Positions 1-7,269 of a stretch of DNA of 27,477 nt are shown here, in pieces. Source of the DNA: an uncultured Lentisphaeria bacterium. GTDB taxonomy: Bacteria; Verrucomicrobiota; Lentisphaeria; Oligosphaerales; Oligosphaeraceae. The stretch spans positions 1 to 27,477 of the forward strand of contig CAKUJM010000037.1 of NCBI GenBank assembly GCA_934661755.1, read 5' to 3'. A program made the translations under genes and the position numbers. The number at the start of each line of letters is the position of its first letter. Within the stretch, counting starts at the first letter, position 1. The notes under the pieces were generated by a model. It was not told where the DNA came from and did not search any database. It was given only the letters and a program-made list of their open reading frames with translations.

Positions 1-302
1 CCTTCTCGCGCGCCTTGGCCAGCGCCGGCAGCAGCATGGCCGCCAGAATTGCGATAATCGCAATGACCACAATCCCGTAGCGGATTTTGGGGATAGCGCC
101 GATATCAGTTTTCTCCGTCTTGTTTGCGAAGTTCCGCGCGGCGTTTTCTAACCAGGCATTTGGCGGAGACAGGGCGCATCCTGCCCTTCGAGCAGCTCAC
201 CACGGCTTTGTATCCCAGTTTGGCTTTGCGCTCCATTTCCTGATCAACCGCCGCCTGCATCACATTGATGGCATCGCCGGTATTCTTTTTGCATCTCCGC
301 AT
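1..302 (-). pseudogene. Frame-broken remnant with pseudopilin-like hydrophobic segment (partial, runs off left edge)
   Basis: Read on the minus strand, one frame is open from about 196 down to the window edge. It encodes IAIIAILAAMLLPALAK followed by AREK, the hydrophobic stem and first helix turn of type IV pseudopilin-like proteins. The usual FTLIELL methylation/cleavage motif is absent; a polar stretch (WLENAARNFANKTEK) and IPKIRYG precede the helix instead. No ATG start precedes it in frame, and a TGA lies at 197-199. A neighbouring minus-strand frame (302 to 105, 65 codons from ATG) is open upstream and could join it through a frameshift near 165-195. I read this as a decayed or rearranged gene. 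It could instead be the C-terminal membrane part of an unrelated protein whose true start lies in a degraded region. Low certainty. Confidence 0.35.
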
Positions 303-604
303 TTCTCATCGCGATGCGCCATCATGCGGTTATCAAAGGGCATGACCGGCTACAGCGACTTGGGAGCATTTGCGCCCATTGCGGCATAATGTAATGCCTG
401 GTGCCATCCCATAATCCGTCGAGGAGCCCTTTTTTGCACGATGCCGGATTCCGGCCACCAGGTGCGATGCTCCTTGAAGCCGTCAGGCGTTTCGCAGCCA
501 TTTGCATCAGGCTGGCGAAAACGGGCGCGAAAAAAACATGGATTCGCGGGGACTGGACGGCACATGGCAATCATGAACCCGCCAACAAAGGAAATCTGCC
601 GAAA
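303..604. other. Intergenic or decayed stretch before the recombinase
   Basis: No convincing gene is visible. A minus-strand frame stays open from the recombinase region down to a TAG at 350-352 and continues beyond that stop, so the remnant at the left edge may once have extended here. The plus-strand recombinase frame is also open from 401, but that extension has no recognisable sequence. A purine-rich AAAGGA stretch near 586-592 is the only candidate ribosome binding site for the gene at 605. Confidence 0.3.
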
Positions 605-2317
605 ATGCATAAAGCGATCATATATTGCCGTCAATCCAGCGGCAAGGAGGAGGAAAGCGCCTCCATCACCTTCCAGAAGGACGAATGCAGGAAATACGCC
701 GACACGCATGGCTACGAGGTCATTGGCATATATCACGACTCCAACACCCCCGGTCGTCTTTATCCATCCGGCGCCGAGCAGCTCATGTCGATGGACGGCG
801 CGCTGCAGGAGTGGCTTCGGACTCACACCACCGAGAAGCGGGTGCGTCCGGGCCTGGGCGGCGCGCTGGCGATCCTCAACCGTGTCCAGGTCCTGCTGGT
901 CTATGATGTCACCCGGCTATATCGGCCGGTCCAGCACAGTTTTCTGGCGACCTACATCAACCGGCTCCTCATGTCCCACAAGGTGGAGCTGGTCAGCATC
1001 AAGGAGGGCCGGATCGACTTTTCGAACTTTGCGGACTCACTGGTGAGCAGCATCCAGCAGCAGGTCAATGACAACCAGATTGCCTTAACCCGCGAGAAAT
1101 CCAAGCAAGCATTGATCCGCCTCCAGGATTCGGGGTACTACCCGAACATGCCGCAGATGTATGGCATCCGATACATCGGCGGGCGGGACCGCGCCATCGA
1201 GCTGATTCCGGAGCAGATCGAGGTGGTGAAGTTCATCTACTCGCGGATCATCGGCCGCACGCCGTATTCACAGCTTCTGCGCGAACTCAACGAGCGCTTC
1301 AAGGACCGCCACCGCGGGAAGTGCTTCTACGACACCAGCTGGCGCCACATCATCGCCAATCCCTTCTACTGCGGATACATGTACGACAGCCATGGCGCGC
1401 TCATCCCCGCCCGCCAGATCCAGGGGAAGGAAGTCATCGACTTTGAGACGTGGAAGCGGGCCAACGAAATTGTCAACACTCCGCGGGCACAGCCCCATGG
1501 GCGCCGCACCGCGATCCATCCCTTCAGCGGCCTGATCAATTGCGGCCATTGCGGCAGCCACTTGTCGGTCTCCATCGACAATGGCAAGCAATGCTACATC
1601 TGCGCCCGCGGGGTCAACGCCGTCCACAATCCCGGTTGCAGCCAGAGCCGGGTCAACATTGCGCTCACGCGCCAGAATGCATCCTACACCGGCCTGGCGG
1701 AATGTCTGCGTCCGCTGCTGCTGCTGGCGCTGTACCGGGAACTGGAGGAAGGCGGCGACGTCTCCCGTCTGCAGCGGCTCATCCGCGCCAAGGAGGAATC
1801 GCTGTCGGAGGTGAAGCGGAAGCTGGAGGAGCTGAGCCGCCATTATGTAAGCAACACCATCGGCTGCTATCCGGCATACGAGAGCGCCTACAACCAGGCC
1901 TACGAGTCGCACACCATGTTGAGCAACGACCTGGTTGCGCTGAACCACGACCTGTCGTTGTCAAGGCGGATCGAGAAAAAGGGCCGGCTGTACTTCCGGC
2001 TGGCGGCGAAGGTATTGTCGGGCGCCATCGACGAAGGCCAGTACAAGGACTTGCTTCACCGGTCCATCTGCGGGATCATCTCGCAGGGGACCCAGATGCA
2101 GATCGAGACCATTTACGGCGCCTTCACCCTGCCGCGCTACATGTACCGCAAATACCGCAATTTTCCGCACTACGACTGCACATGGGTTCCGGACCGCCGG
2201 GGGCAGCCGGCCGGCAACCTCCGCGAAACCCGGCTGGTAGTGCGCTACCGCTACGACGGCCTTGTCATCCCCGCCTGCCTGGCCAATTGGCCGGTCATGC
2301 GCATCCTTGCAACCTGA
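605..2317 (+). CDS. Large serine recombinase (resolvase/invertase family integrase)
   Basis: Site-specific DNA recombinase of the large serine family, which cuts and rejoins DNA through a phosphoseryl intermediate; members integrate and excise phages and mobile elements. Start chosen at ATG 605 because MHKAIIYCRQS places the nucleophile Ser11 and Arg9 where resolvases have Ser10 and Arg8; the upstream open frame adds 68 unrelated residues. 570 aa. Domains: catalytic N-terminus (1-150), recombinase domain (about 180-295, with YGIRY and FYCGYMY), zinc ribbon with C313/C316 and C330/C333, then a coiled-coil segment near 388-415. The motif VYDVTRLYR (Arg104, Arg107) matches the VxKLDRLxR catalytic strand, but the conserved Asp just before the first Arg is Thr103. 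About 25 extra residues sit between the DSNTPG region and RPGL. No other phage or element gene is in the window, so its cargo is unknown. The gene ends in a 12-bp palindrome at 2281-2292. Confidence 0.9.
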   Translation: MHKAIIYCRQSSGKEEESASITFQKDECRKYADTHGYEVIGIYHDSNTPGRLYPSGAEQLMSMDGALQEWLRTHTTEKRVRPGLGGALAILNRVQVLLVYDVTRLYRPVQHSFLATYINRLLMSHKVELVSIKEGRIDFSNFADSLVSSIQQQVNDNQIALTREKSKQALIRLQDSGYYPNMPQMYGIRYIGGRDRAIELIPEQIEVVKFIYSRIIGRTPYSQLLRELNERFKDRHRGKCFYDTSWRHIIANPFYCGYMYDSHGALIPARQIQGKEVIDFETWKRANEIVNTPRAQPHGRRTAIHPFSGLINCGHCGSHLSVSIDNGKQCYICARGVNAVHNPGCSQSRVNIALTRQNASYTGLAECLRPLLLLALYRELEEGGDVSRLQRLIRAKEESLSEVKRKLEELSRHYVSNTIGCYPAYESAYNQAYESHTMLSNDLVALNHDLSLSRRIEKKGRLYFRLAAKVLSGAIDEGQYKDLLHRSICGIISQGTQMQIETIYGAFTLPRYMYRKYRNFPHYDCTWVPDRRGQPAGNLRETRLVVRYRYDGLVIPACLANWPVMRILAT

Positions 2318-2488
2318 CGGCCGGGGGCAGCCGGAGGCGGACTCCTTCGGCTGCACCGGCAAAATGGGGGGGGGAGGCCGCCGCCGTCCCGAAAGCCCAC
2401 CACCACCCACCCGTATCCCCGCCAATGCGCCTCACGGGTAAAATCCGCATGCCGTCCGATGCAACCTGCAAATTCGGATTTATGTTAT
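2318..2488. other. Intergenic region with a hairpin and a G9 run
   Basis: Starts with a 7-bp perfect stem (GCAGCCG at 2327-2333 pairing with CGGCTGC at 2348-2354) just after the recombinase stop. No T-tract follows, so it is at best a weak terminator. A run of nine G occurs at 2366-2374. No open frame here has recognisable content. Confidence 0.4.
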
Positions 2489-2608
2489 CCGGTTTCGTGA
2501 AGCCGGTTCTTCTGCGCCATATTTTCGCCGTTTTTCGGCCGCATACTCCCGGCACGCCCACTCAAAAATCCTCATTCTGACGCATAATCACCTGCTTCAC
2601 AGCTCCAG
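2489..2608 (+). repeat. 120-bp dispersed repeat, copy A, with inverted ends
   Basis: Aligns without gaps to 22172-22291 over exactly 120 positions, with about 87 identities by hand count. The ends are imperfect inverted repeats: the left arm carries CGTGAAGC and the right arm GCTTCAC, so about 12 of 18 terminal positions can pair, plus one wobble. The right end reaches the purine-rich AGGAG at 2607-2611, about 20 nt upstream of the MFS transporter start, so this copy occupies that gene's leader. It may be a small non-autonomous mobile element or a structured RNA. No target duplication is obvious. Confidence 0.7.
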
Positions 2609-2630
2609 GAGCAACAAATACAATGCCGTC

Positions 2631-3917
2631 ATGGACAAGAACTACAAGCTGCTGATCCTGCTCAATATTTTTCTCGGCGTCAGCATCAGCGTCGTCTGCA
2701 CCACCGGGCTGTTCGACCTGCTATATTTGAGGATGCAATTCAACCTCTCCTGGTTCGGCCTCATCCGCGGCAGCATGTTCTTCCTTCCGGCGCTTTGCTA
2801 TTTTGCGGCGGCGCCATTCCTGAAGGGCACCGCCCGCAGCCGTGAAATCGTGCAATGGGCCTATTTCATCCGCATCTGGATCGTGGTGCTGATTCCGGTC
2901 ATCGCGCTTTGCACCGCCAATCCGCATTTGCTGCTGACAGGCGCCGTCATCTTCACCTCCATCGCGTTTGTCGCCGCCGCCTTTGCCAACAACACCCTGA
3001 TGGTGCTTTACCGGCAACTGCTGCCGCAAAGCGACTTCAATCGCCAGAACGCCGTGCTCACCTCCTGCATCAACATCGCCGCGACGGTGTTTTCACTGCT
3101 GGCGGCGGGGGCCTTGTCGATGGCAGGCGGTTTTTCCAACCGCAATTTCTACCTGCTGTTCATCGCGCTGACAGCCGGGACCGGCGTCTTCGAATTTCTG
3201 GTCTTCCGCATCAACCGCAAATTGTCCATACCGAAAAACCAGATGATGTCGCCGCCACGCATCAGCCTGGCCAAAAGCATCCGACAGGCCTTTGACGGTT
3301 TTCGCTCGCCAGCGTACCGCCAGCTGCTTCTCGTGGTTGCATCGGCCAGCTTTTTCGCATCGCTTCTGGACACCTACCTTTGCGTCTACCTTTACAAGGT
3401 CCAGCACGCATCCGCATTTGTCGTCGCGCTGATTGGAACGGTCGCCGTGTTCGCCGGAAACCTGGCTGGAATCGGCCTGGGGAAATGGTGCGACCGCATC
3501 GGCTACCTGCGTTTTTTCCGGCAAGGCACGATTGCCATGCTGGCTCTCACCCTGCTGTTCGCGTTCTTCAATTCACAGCTTTGGATTGTCGCCATTTTCA
3601 TGTTTTTTGTCTATAACGGATCCAGCGGGCTGCTTGCCGGCGCCATGCTCAATTTGCGCAATGCCGCCGCCGCCAGACTTACCCCCGCGACCGGCGGCGA
3701 ATCCCACATCGCGGCATTCGCCATGATGTTCATGCTATGCAGCTTCGCCGGCGCGATTTCCGCGGGGTGGCTGTTTTCGCAATGCCAACGCTGGACAGAC
3801 GGCGGCACGGCGGATTCCTTTTCGCTGTATTTCAAAATCGTCGCCGTCTCCGCTGCGCTGTTGCTGCTGCCGCTTTTCGGCCGGGGGTGCAAGCTGCTGG
3901 ATGCGAAAAACGGATAG
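2631..3917 (+). CDS. Major facilitator superfamily transporter
   Basis: Integral inner-membrane protein of 428 aa with about twelve hydrophobic segments, the usual MFS length and layout. The first helix begins at residue 6 (KLLILLNIFLG). A polar loop near residues 195-225 (FRINRKLSIPK to SIRQAFDGF) separates two groups of six helices, and a loop carrying GKWCDRIGYLRFFR after helix 8 resembles the conserved MFS loop between helices 2 and 3 or 8 and 9. The substrate cannot be read from sequence. The start is uncertain: AGGAG at 2607-2611 is 19 nt upstream, which is far. The gene follows repeat copy A and ends before a strong hairpin terminator at 4001. The nearby catabolic operon lacks a transporter of its own, so a functional link is possible but unproven. 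Confidence 0.85.
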   Translation: MDKNYKLLILLNIFLGVSISVVCTTGLFDLLYLRMQFNLSWFGLIRGSMFFLPALCYFAAAPFLKGTARSREIVQWAYFIRIWIVVLIPVIALCTANPHLLLTGAVIFTSIAFVAAAFANNTLMVLYRQLLPQSDFNRQNAVLTSCINIAATVFSLLAAGALSMAGGFSNRNFYLLFIALTAGTGVFEFLVFRINRKLSIPKNQMMSPPRISLAKSIRQAFDGFRSPAYRQLLLVVASASFFASLLDTYLCVYLYKVQHASAFVVALIGTVAVFAGNLAGIGLGKWCDRIGYLRFFRQGTIAMLALTLLFAFFNSQLWIVAIFMFFVYNGSSGLLAGAMLNLRNAAAARLTPATGGESHIAAFAMMFMLCSFAGAISAGWLFSQCQRWTDGGTADSFSLYFKIVAVSAALLLLPLFGRGCKLLDAKNG

Positions 3918-4000
3918 GGGATGGCGGTGTGGCTGCCCGGCGGGATTTGCGGCAGGCCGCCATCGCGATCCCCGCCGCCGGCAACACGGATGGACAATCG

Positions 4001-4034
4001 AAAAGGCCGGAGCGAAAACCGCTCCGGCCTTTTT
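4001..4034 (+). terminator. Rho-independent terminator after the MFS transporter
   Basis: Near-perfect stem of AGGCCGGAGCG and CGCTCCGGCCT around a 5-nt loop, flanked by A4 on the left and T5 on the right. The symmetry would let it also end transcripts of the minus-strand tRNA-Val arriving from the other side. Confidence 0.9.
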
Positions 4035-4050
4035 GTCTGAAATAAGGACG

Positions 4051-4127
4051 TGGTGGGCGATGGGGGACTCGAACCCTCGACATCAACGGTGTAAACGTTG
4101 CGCTCTAACCAACTGAGCTAATCGCCC
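4051..4127 (-). tRNA. tRNA-Val(UAC)
   Basis: 77-nt cloverleaf on the minus strand. The acceptor GGGCGAT pairs with ATCGCCC, followed by A73 and an encoded CCA. The D arm contains AGCTCAGTTGGTTAGAGC. The anticodon stem CAACG/CGTTG encloses the loop TTTACAC, giving anticodon TAC (UAC, valine). The T arm contains GGTTCGAGTCC. A TATATT box at 4142-4147 (minus strand) is suitably placed for a -10 element, though no clear -35 is seen. Confidence 0.95.
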
Positions 4128-4206
4128 GTGAGACGGCGCATAATATAGCACCTGTTTCCATGCGCACGGACACGCGGCCATCCCGATTCCAATCTTGGAA
4201 ACCGGA

Positions 4207-4264
4207 TTGGCAAAGCTGGCGCAATGGAGTACATTAAGGCGAAATACTTCAAAAGAGAAATACT
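4207..4264 (+). promoter_or_regulatory. Predicted promoter and direct-repeat operator of the IclR operon
   Basis: TTGGCA at 4207-4212 and TACATT at 4230-4235 are separated by 17 nt, a good sigma-70-like match. Just downstream, GAAATACT occurs twice (4241-4248 and 4257-4264), 16 bp apart and so on similar faces of the helix, spanning the expected start of transcription in an otherwise AT-rich leader. A repressor bound there would block the promoter, which fits autoregulation by the IclR protein encoded next. The operator role is inference. Confidence 0.55.
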
Positions 4265-4276
4265 AAATTTTCAAAT

Positions 4277-5014
4277 ATGAACAACACCATCCCCGCAGTC
4301 GACAAGACGATGCAGCTGCTGGAGGCGCTGGCGCTCAATCCCGCCAGCCAGGCCCAGCTCAGCGACAGGCTGGGGATCTCCAGTAGCACCACCTACCGGA
4401 TACTGGTGACGCTGGGGCAGCGCAACTGGGTGCGCAAGGACTCAGACGGCCGTTTTCAGCTTGCCAATGGCCTGCTGCCGTTGCTGCACAGCCTGGGCAA
4501 TGACGCGGAGGTGCTGGAGCGGGCCCGGCTGCGGGTGGCAGCCATCGCCAGCGAACACGGCATCGCCTGCAAGCTGTCGCTGCGCCATGGCCTGGAACAG
4601 CTCACCGACTTCCGGGCGGAACCGCCGGGGCCGGTCGCATTCACCGGCCAGGCGGGATCGACCTTCCCGCTGATCGAGGGGTCGGTCGGCGCGGCGCTGC
4701 TTTCCGGCCAGAGCGAGGCCGCAGTAATGCAATGCGTCAAGGCGTGCATCGCCGACATTCCCGAAAAAACAAATCCGGAACTGCTCCTGGGGAGCATCCA
4801 CGAAGTCCACGAACGGGGATGCGTCCTCAACCGCCGCAAGAACCGCTGGCGCATCGCCGCCATGTCCGCGCCGCTGCACAACCATGGCGGCAGCGTCATT
4901 GCGGCCATCACGCTCATCGGCGCCATGGGCGAACTGACCGCCAGACGCCGCTCCAAATGGGAAAAAATCCTGCTGGATGCCGTCGCCTTCTGCGAACATC
5001 CGGATGGCGCATAG
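4277..5014 (+). CDS. IclR-family transcriptional regulator
   Basis: DNA-binding regulator of 245 aa, the usual IclR length. The N-terminal winged helix-turn-helix (about residues 5-65) carries AQLSDRLGISSSTTYRILVTL and a wing at VRKDSDGRFQL. The remainder is the C-terminal effector-binding domain (LRVAAIASEHG, then SVGAALLSGQ, HEVHERGCVLN and the terminal SAPLHNHGG/AITLIGAMG strands). IclR proteins usually control adjacent catabolic genes in response to an aromatic acid or sugar-acid intermediate. Here it is the first gene of a five-gene same-strand cluster, so it probably senses the pathway's substrate or product. No clear Shine-Dalgarno precedes ATG 4277; the leader is AT-rich. The effector is unknown. 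Confidence 0.9.
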   Translation: MNNTIPAVDKTMQLLEALALNPASQAQLSDRLGISSSTTYRILVTLGQRNWVRKDSDGRFQLANGLLPLLHSLGNDAEVLERARLRVAAIASEHGIACKLSLRHGLEQLTDFRAEPPGPVAFTGQAGSTFPLIEGSVGAALLSGQSEAAVMQCVKACIADIPEKTNPELLLGSIHEVHERGCVLNRRKNRWRIAAMSAPLHNHGGSVIAAITLIGAMGELTARRRSKWEKILLDAVAFCEHPDGA

Positions 5015-5061
5015 CCATCCCCGTGCCATCCGCCACCCCAAGCCACCACCGCCAGAACACC

Positions 5062-6375
5062 ATGAAAATCGATCCCGCCTCACTGAAGATCACCGACATG
5101 CGCTTCGCCGACATCGACGGCGCGCCGAAGCGCTGCACACTGCTCAAGCTCTACACCAACCAGGGCATCGTCGGCTACGGCGAGGTGCGCGACGCATCCA
5201 GCCGCACCTACGCCGCAATGCTCAAGAGCCGCATCATCGGCGAAAATCCCTGCAACGCCGAGAGGATCTTCCGCCGCATCAGGCAATTCGGCGGCGATTC
5301 GCGGCAGGCCGGCGGAGTCTGCGCCATCGAGGTCGCGTGCTGGGACATCGCCGGAAAGGCCTGGGGAGTGCCGGTCTGGCAGCTGCTTGGCGGCCGCTAC
5401 CGCGACCGGATCCGCTGCTATTGCGACACCGACTCGGAAGGCGGCGGCCGCGACATGGGCGAGGCGCTCAAGGAACGCATGGCCCGCGGCTTCACCTTCC
5501 TCAAGATGGACCTGGGCATCGAGCTGCTCATGGATGTCCCCGGCGCCCTTTGCGCCCCGCTGGGATTCCTGGAGACCATGAAGGAATACAAGCATGTCTT
5601 CAAGACCCCGCATGGATCGATCAACCCCGCGGCCATGCGCGGCGCGGCCTACGATCTGTTTGACACCGCGCATCCCTTCACCGGCATCCACATCACCGAA
5701 AAGGGCCTGGACTACCTGGAGGGATACATGCGCGAGTGCCGCCAGACTGTCGGCTACGAGGTGCCGCTGGCAATCGACCACCTCGGGCACATCCCGGTGG
5801 AGGACTGCATCCGGCTGGCACGGCGGCTGGAAAAATACAACCTGTCATGGATGGAGGATGCGGTGCCGTGGCAGATGACCGGCCAGTGGGTGCATCTGCA
5901 CAACTCCACCACCGTGCCGCTGGGAACCGGCGAGGACATCTACCTCAAGGAAAACTTCAAGCCGCTTCTGGAATCCGGGGCGCTGGCGGTGGTCCATCCG
6001 GACATCCTCACCGCCGGCGGCATCCTCGAAACCAAGAAGATCGGCGACATGGCCGAGGAATATGGCGTCCAGATGAACATCCACATGGCCGAAAGCCCGA
6101 TCGCCTGCCTGGCTGCCGTGCATGTGGCCGCCGCCACCCGCAATTTCATGGCACTGGAGTTGCATTCAGTCGATGTGCCGTGGTGGGGGGATCTGGTCAG
6201 GCCGGCATTGAGCTATGACGGCGGCTTCATCAGCGTCCCCAACGCCCCCGGACTGGGCATCGAAAGCCTCAACGAGGAACTCATCCGCGAAAAGCTCCAC
6301 CCCGACTTCCCGGAAGCCTGGGCGCCGACCACCGAGTGGGATCGGGAATGGTCCAACGACCGCCGCTGGAGCTGA
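5062..6375 (+). CDS. Enolase-superfamily acid-sugar dehydratase (mandelate racemase/muconate lactonizing enzyme type)
   Basis: Likely removes water from an aldonic or aldaric acid to give a 2-keto-3-deoxy acid, using Mg2+ to stabilise the enolate. 437 aa from ATG 5062; the upstream open frame overlaps iclR and is not used. Metal ligands are Asp239 (IDHLG), Glu265 (MEDAVPW) and Glu291 (GTGEDIY), spaced 26 and 26 as in mandelate racemase. Asp314 and His341 follow Glu291 by 23 and 50 residues, matching that enzyme's Asp-His dyad. The second-strand motif is Lys148-Met-Asp150 rather than KxK. About 60 extra residues lie between this strand and Asp239, which explains the length and suggests a mannonate-dehydratase-like or undefined subgroup. 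It lies 47 nt after iclR and before an aldolase-fold gene. The exact substrate cannot be assigned. Confidence 0.88.
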   Translation: MKIDPASLKITDMRFADIDGAPKRCTLLKLYTNQGIVGYGEVRDASSRTYAAMLKSRIIGENPCNAERIFRRIRQFGGDSRQAGGVCAIEVACWDIAGKAWGVPVWQLLGGRYRDRIRCYCDTDSEGGGRDMGEALKERMARGFTFLKMDLGIELLMDVPGALCAPLGFLETMKEYKHVFKTPHGSINPAAMRGAAYDLFDTAHPFTGIHITEKGLDYLEGYMRECRQTVGYEVPLAIDHLGHIPVEDCIRLARRLEKYNLSWMEDAVPWQMTGQWVHLHNSTTVPLGTGEDIYLKENFKPLLESGALAVVHPDILTAGGILETKKIGDMAEEYGVQMNIHMAESPIACLAAVHVAAATRNFMALELHSVDVPWWGDLVRPALSYDGGFISVPNAPGLGIESLNEELIREKLHPDFPEAWAPTTEWDREWSNDRRWS

Positions 6376-6463
6376 TCCCCCCCCACCCCACACACACACG
6401 GCCGCGCCCGCGCCGCCGCCACCTTCCGCAAACGCCGGAAAACCAAGACAAGGAGATACCATC
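6376..6463 (+). promoter_or_regulatory. Intercistronic spacer with C8/CA tract and strong RBS
   Basis: Directly after the dehydratase stop there are eight C (6377-6384), then ACCCC and a short CA repeat to about 6399: a slippage-prone simple sequence. AAGGAG at 6450-6455 lies 8 nt before ATG 6464 and fixes the aldolase-fold gene's start. Confidence 0.6.
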
Positions 6464-7219
6464 ATGCCATCACTGAAGGACATGCGCGAAAAGGCGCAGG
6501 AAGCCGGACTCATGAAACTGGACCGGCTGATCAAGACCCGCCAGCACCTCCCGGACAACGAACTGCCAATACCGGTCAAGGAGCTTTGCGAACGCTACGA
6601 GAAGCTGTACACCGGCTGCATCAACGACGTCATGCGCGAATTGTGCCTGCTCAACCAGAACCTGCCCTCCGACATCATGCCGCTGCGTGACGAAATGGTG
6701 GTCTGCGGCGAGGCCTTCACCGTCAAAAGCGCCCCCAACTGCATGATCGAAGGCGAAATGACCTTCCGTGCCCAGATGCTTGACGACATGAAGCCGCAGG
6801 GCCTGGTGGTCTGGGACACCTCCAACGACACCGAGGCCTCGCTGTGGGGCGGAGTGATGACCGCCACCGCCATCACCAAGGGCATCCGCGGCGCCGTGAT
6901 TGCCGGCGGCATCCGCGACACCAGGCAGATCCTCGACCAGCATTTCCCGATCTTCTACAAGTACCGCACCAGCAACGGCTCGCTGGGGCGGTGCATGATC
7001 ACCCACTACCAGGTGCCGGTCAAGATCGGCAAGGTCACTGTCCGCCCCGGCGACATCATCTTCGGCGACATCGACGGCGTGCTCTGCATCCCGCGCGAAA
7101 TCGCCTACGATGTGCTCATGCGCGCCGAGGCCATCCAGCGCAACGAGGTCGATATCTTCGACTGGGTTCACAGCGGCGACACCATCCAGGAGATCATCGC
7201 CAAGGGCGGGTACTTTTAG
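6464..7219 (+). CDS. RraA-like / 4-hydroxy-4-methyl-2-oxoglutarate aldolase-fold protein
   Basis: COG0684-type protein, a fold shared by class II pyruvate (HMG/oxaloacetate) aldolases and the RNase E regulator RraA. 251 aa; the start is set by an AAGGAG 8 nt upstream. The diagnostic stretch is WGGVMTATAITKGIRGAVI followed by AGGIRDTRQI, where Arg151 and Asp152 correspond to the substrate- and metal-binding RD pair. The C-terminal GDIIFGDIDGVLCIPRE is also typical. An extra N-terminal helical region of about 50 residues precedes the core. Because it lies directly after a sugar-acid dehydratase, cleavage of a 2-keto-3-deoxy acid to pyruvate and an aldehyde is the most natural role, but lyase activity is inferred. 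An RNA-regulatory RraA role is unlikely in this context. Confidence 0.83.
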   Translation: MPSLKDMREKAQEAGLMKLDRLIKTRQHLPDNELPIPVKELCERYEKLYTGCINDVMRELCLLNQNLPSDIMPLRDEMVVCGEAFTVKSAPNCMIEGEMTFRAQMLDDMKPQGLVVWDTSNDTEASLWGGVMTATAITKGIRGAVIAGGIRDTRQILDQHFPIFYKYRTSNGSLGRCMITHYQVPVKIGKVTVRPGDIIFGDIDGVLCIPREIAYDVLMRAEAIQRNEVDIFDWVHSGDTIQEIIAKGGYF

Positions 7220-7269
7220 TCGCCGGATATTGCCAGTTTTGCCAATTCCACCCCCCATCGCCAATCACC

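Noticed and set aside
401..604. Extending the serine recombinase to ATG 401
   Set aside because: The 68 extra residues are unlike any recombinase, and MHKAIIYCRQS at 605 puts the catalytic Ser and Arg at the standard distance from the N-terminus.
350..826. Minus-strand open frame of 158 codons
   Set aside because: Most of it overlaps the recombinase 5' end in antisense with hydrophobic low-information sequence; only the part below 604 might belong to the decayed left-edge gene.
2281..2292. GGCCAATTGGCC palindrome as recombination site
   Set aside because: It lies inside the recombinase coding sequence, and a single 12-bp palindrome is expected by chance often enough in 27 kb of GC-rich DNA.
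2366..2374. G9 and C8 (6377-6384) homopolymers as phase-variation switches
   Set aside because: Both are intergenic and not between recognisable promoter elements, so slippage would not change any reading frame; they are probably neutral.
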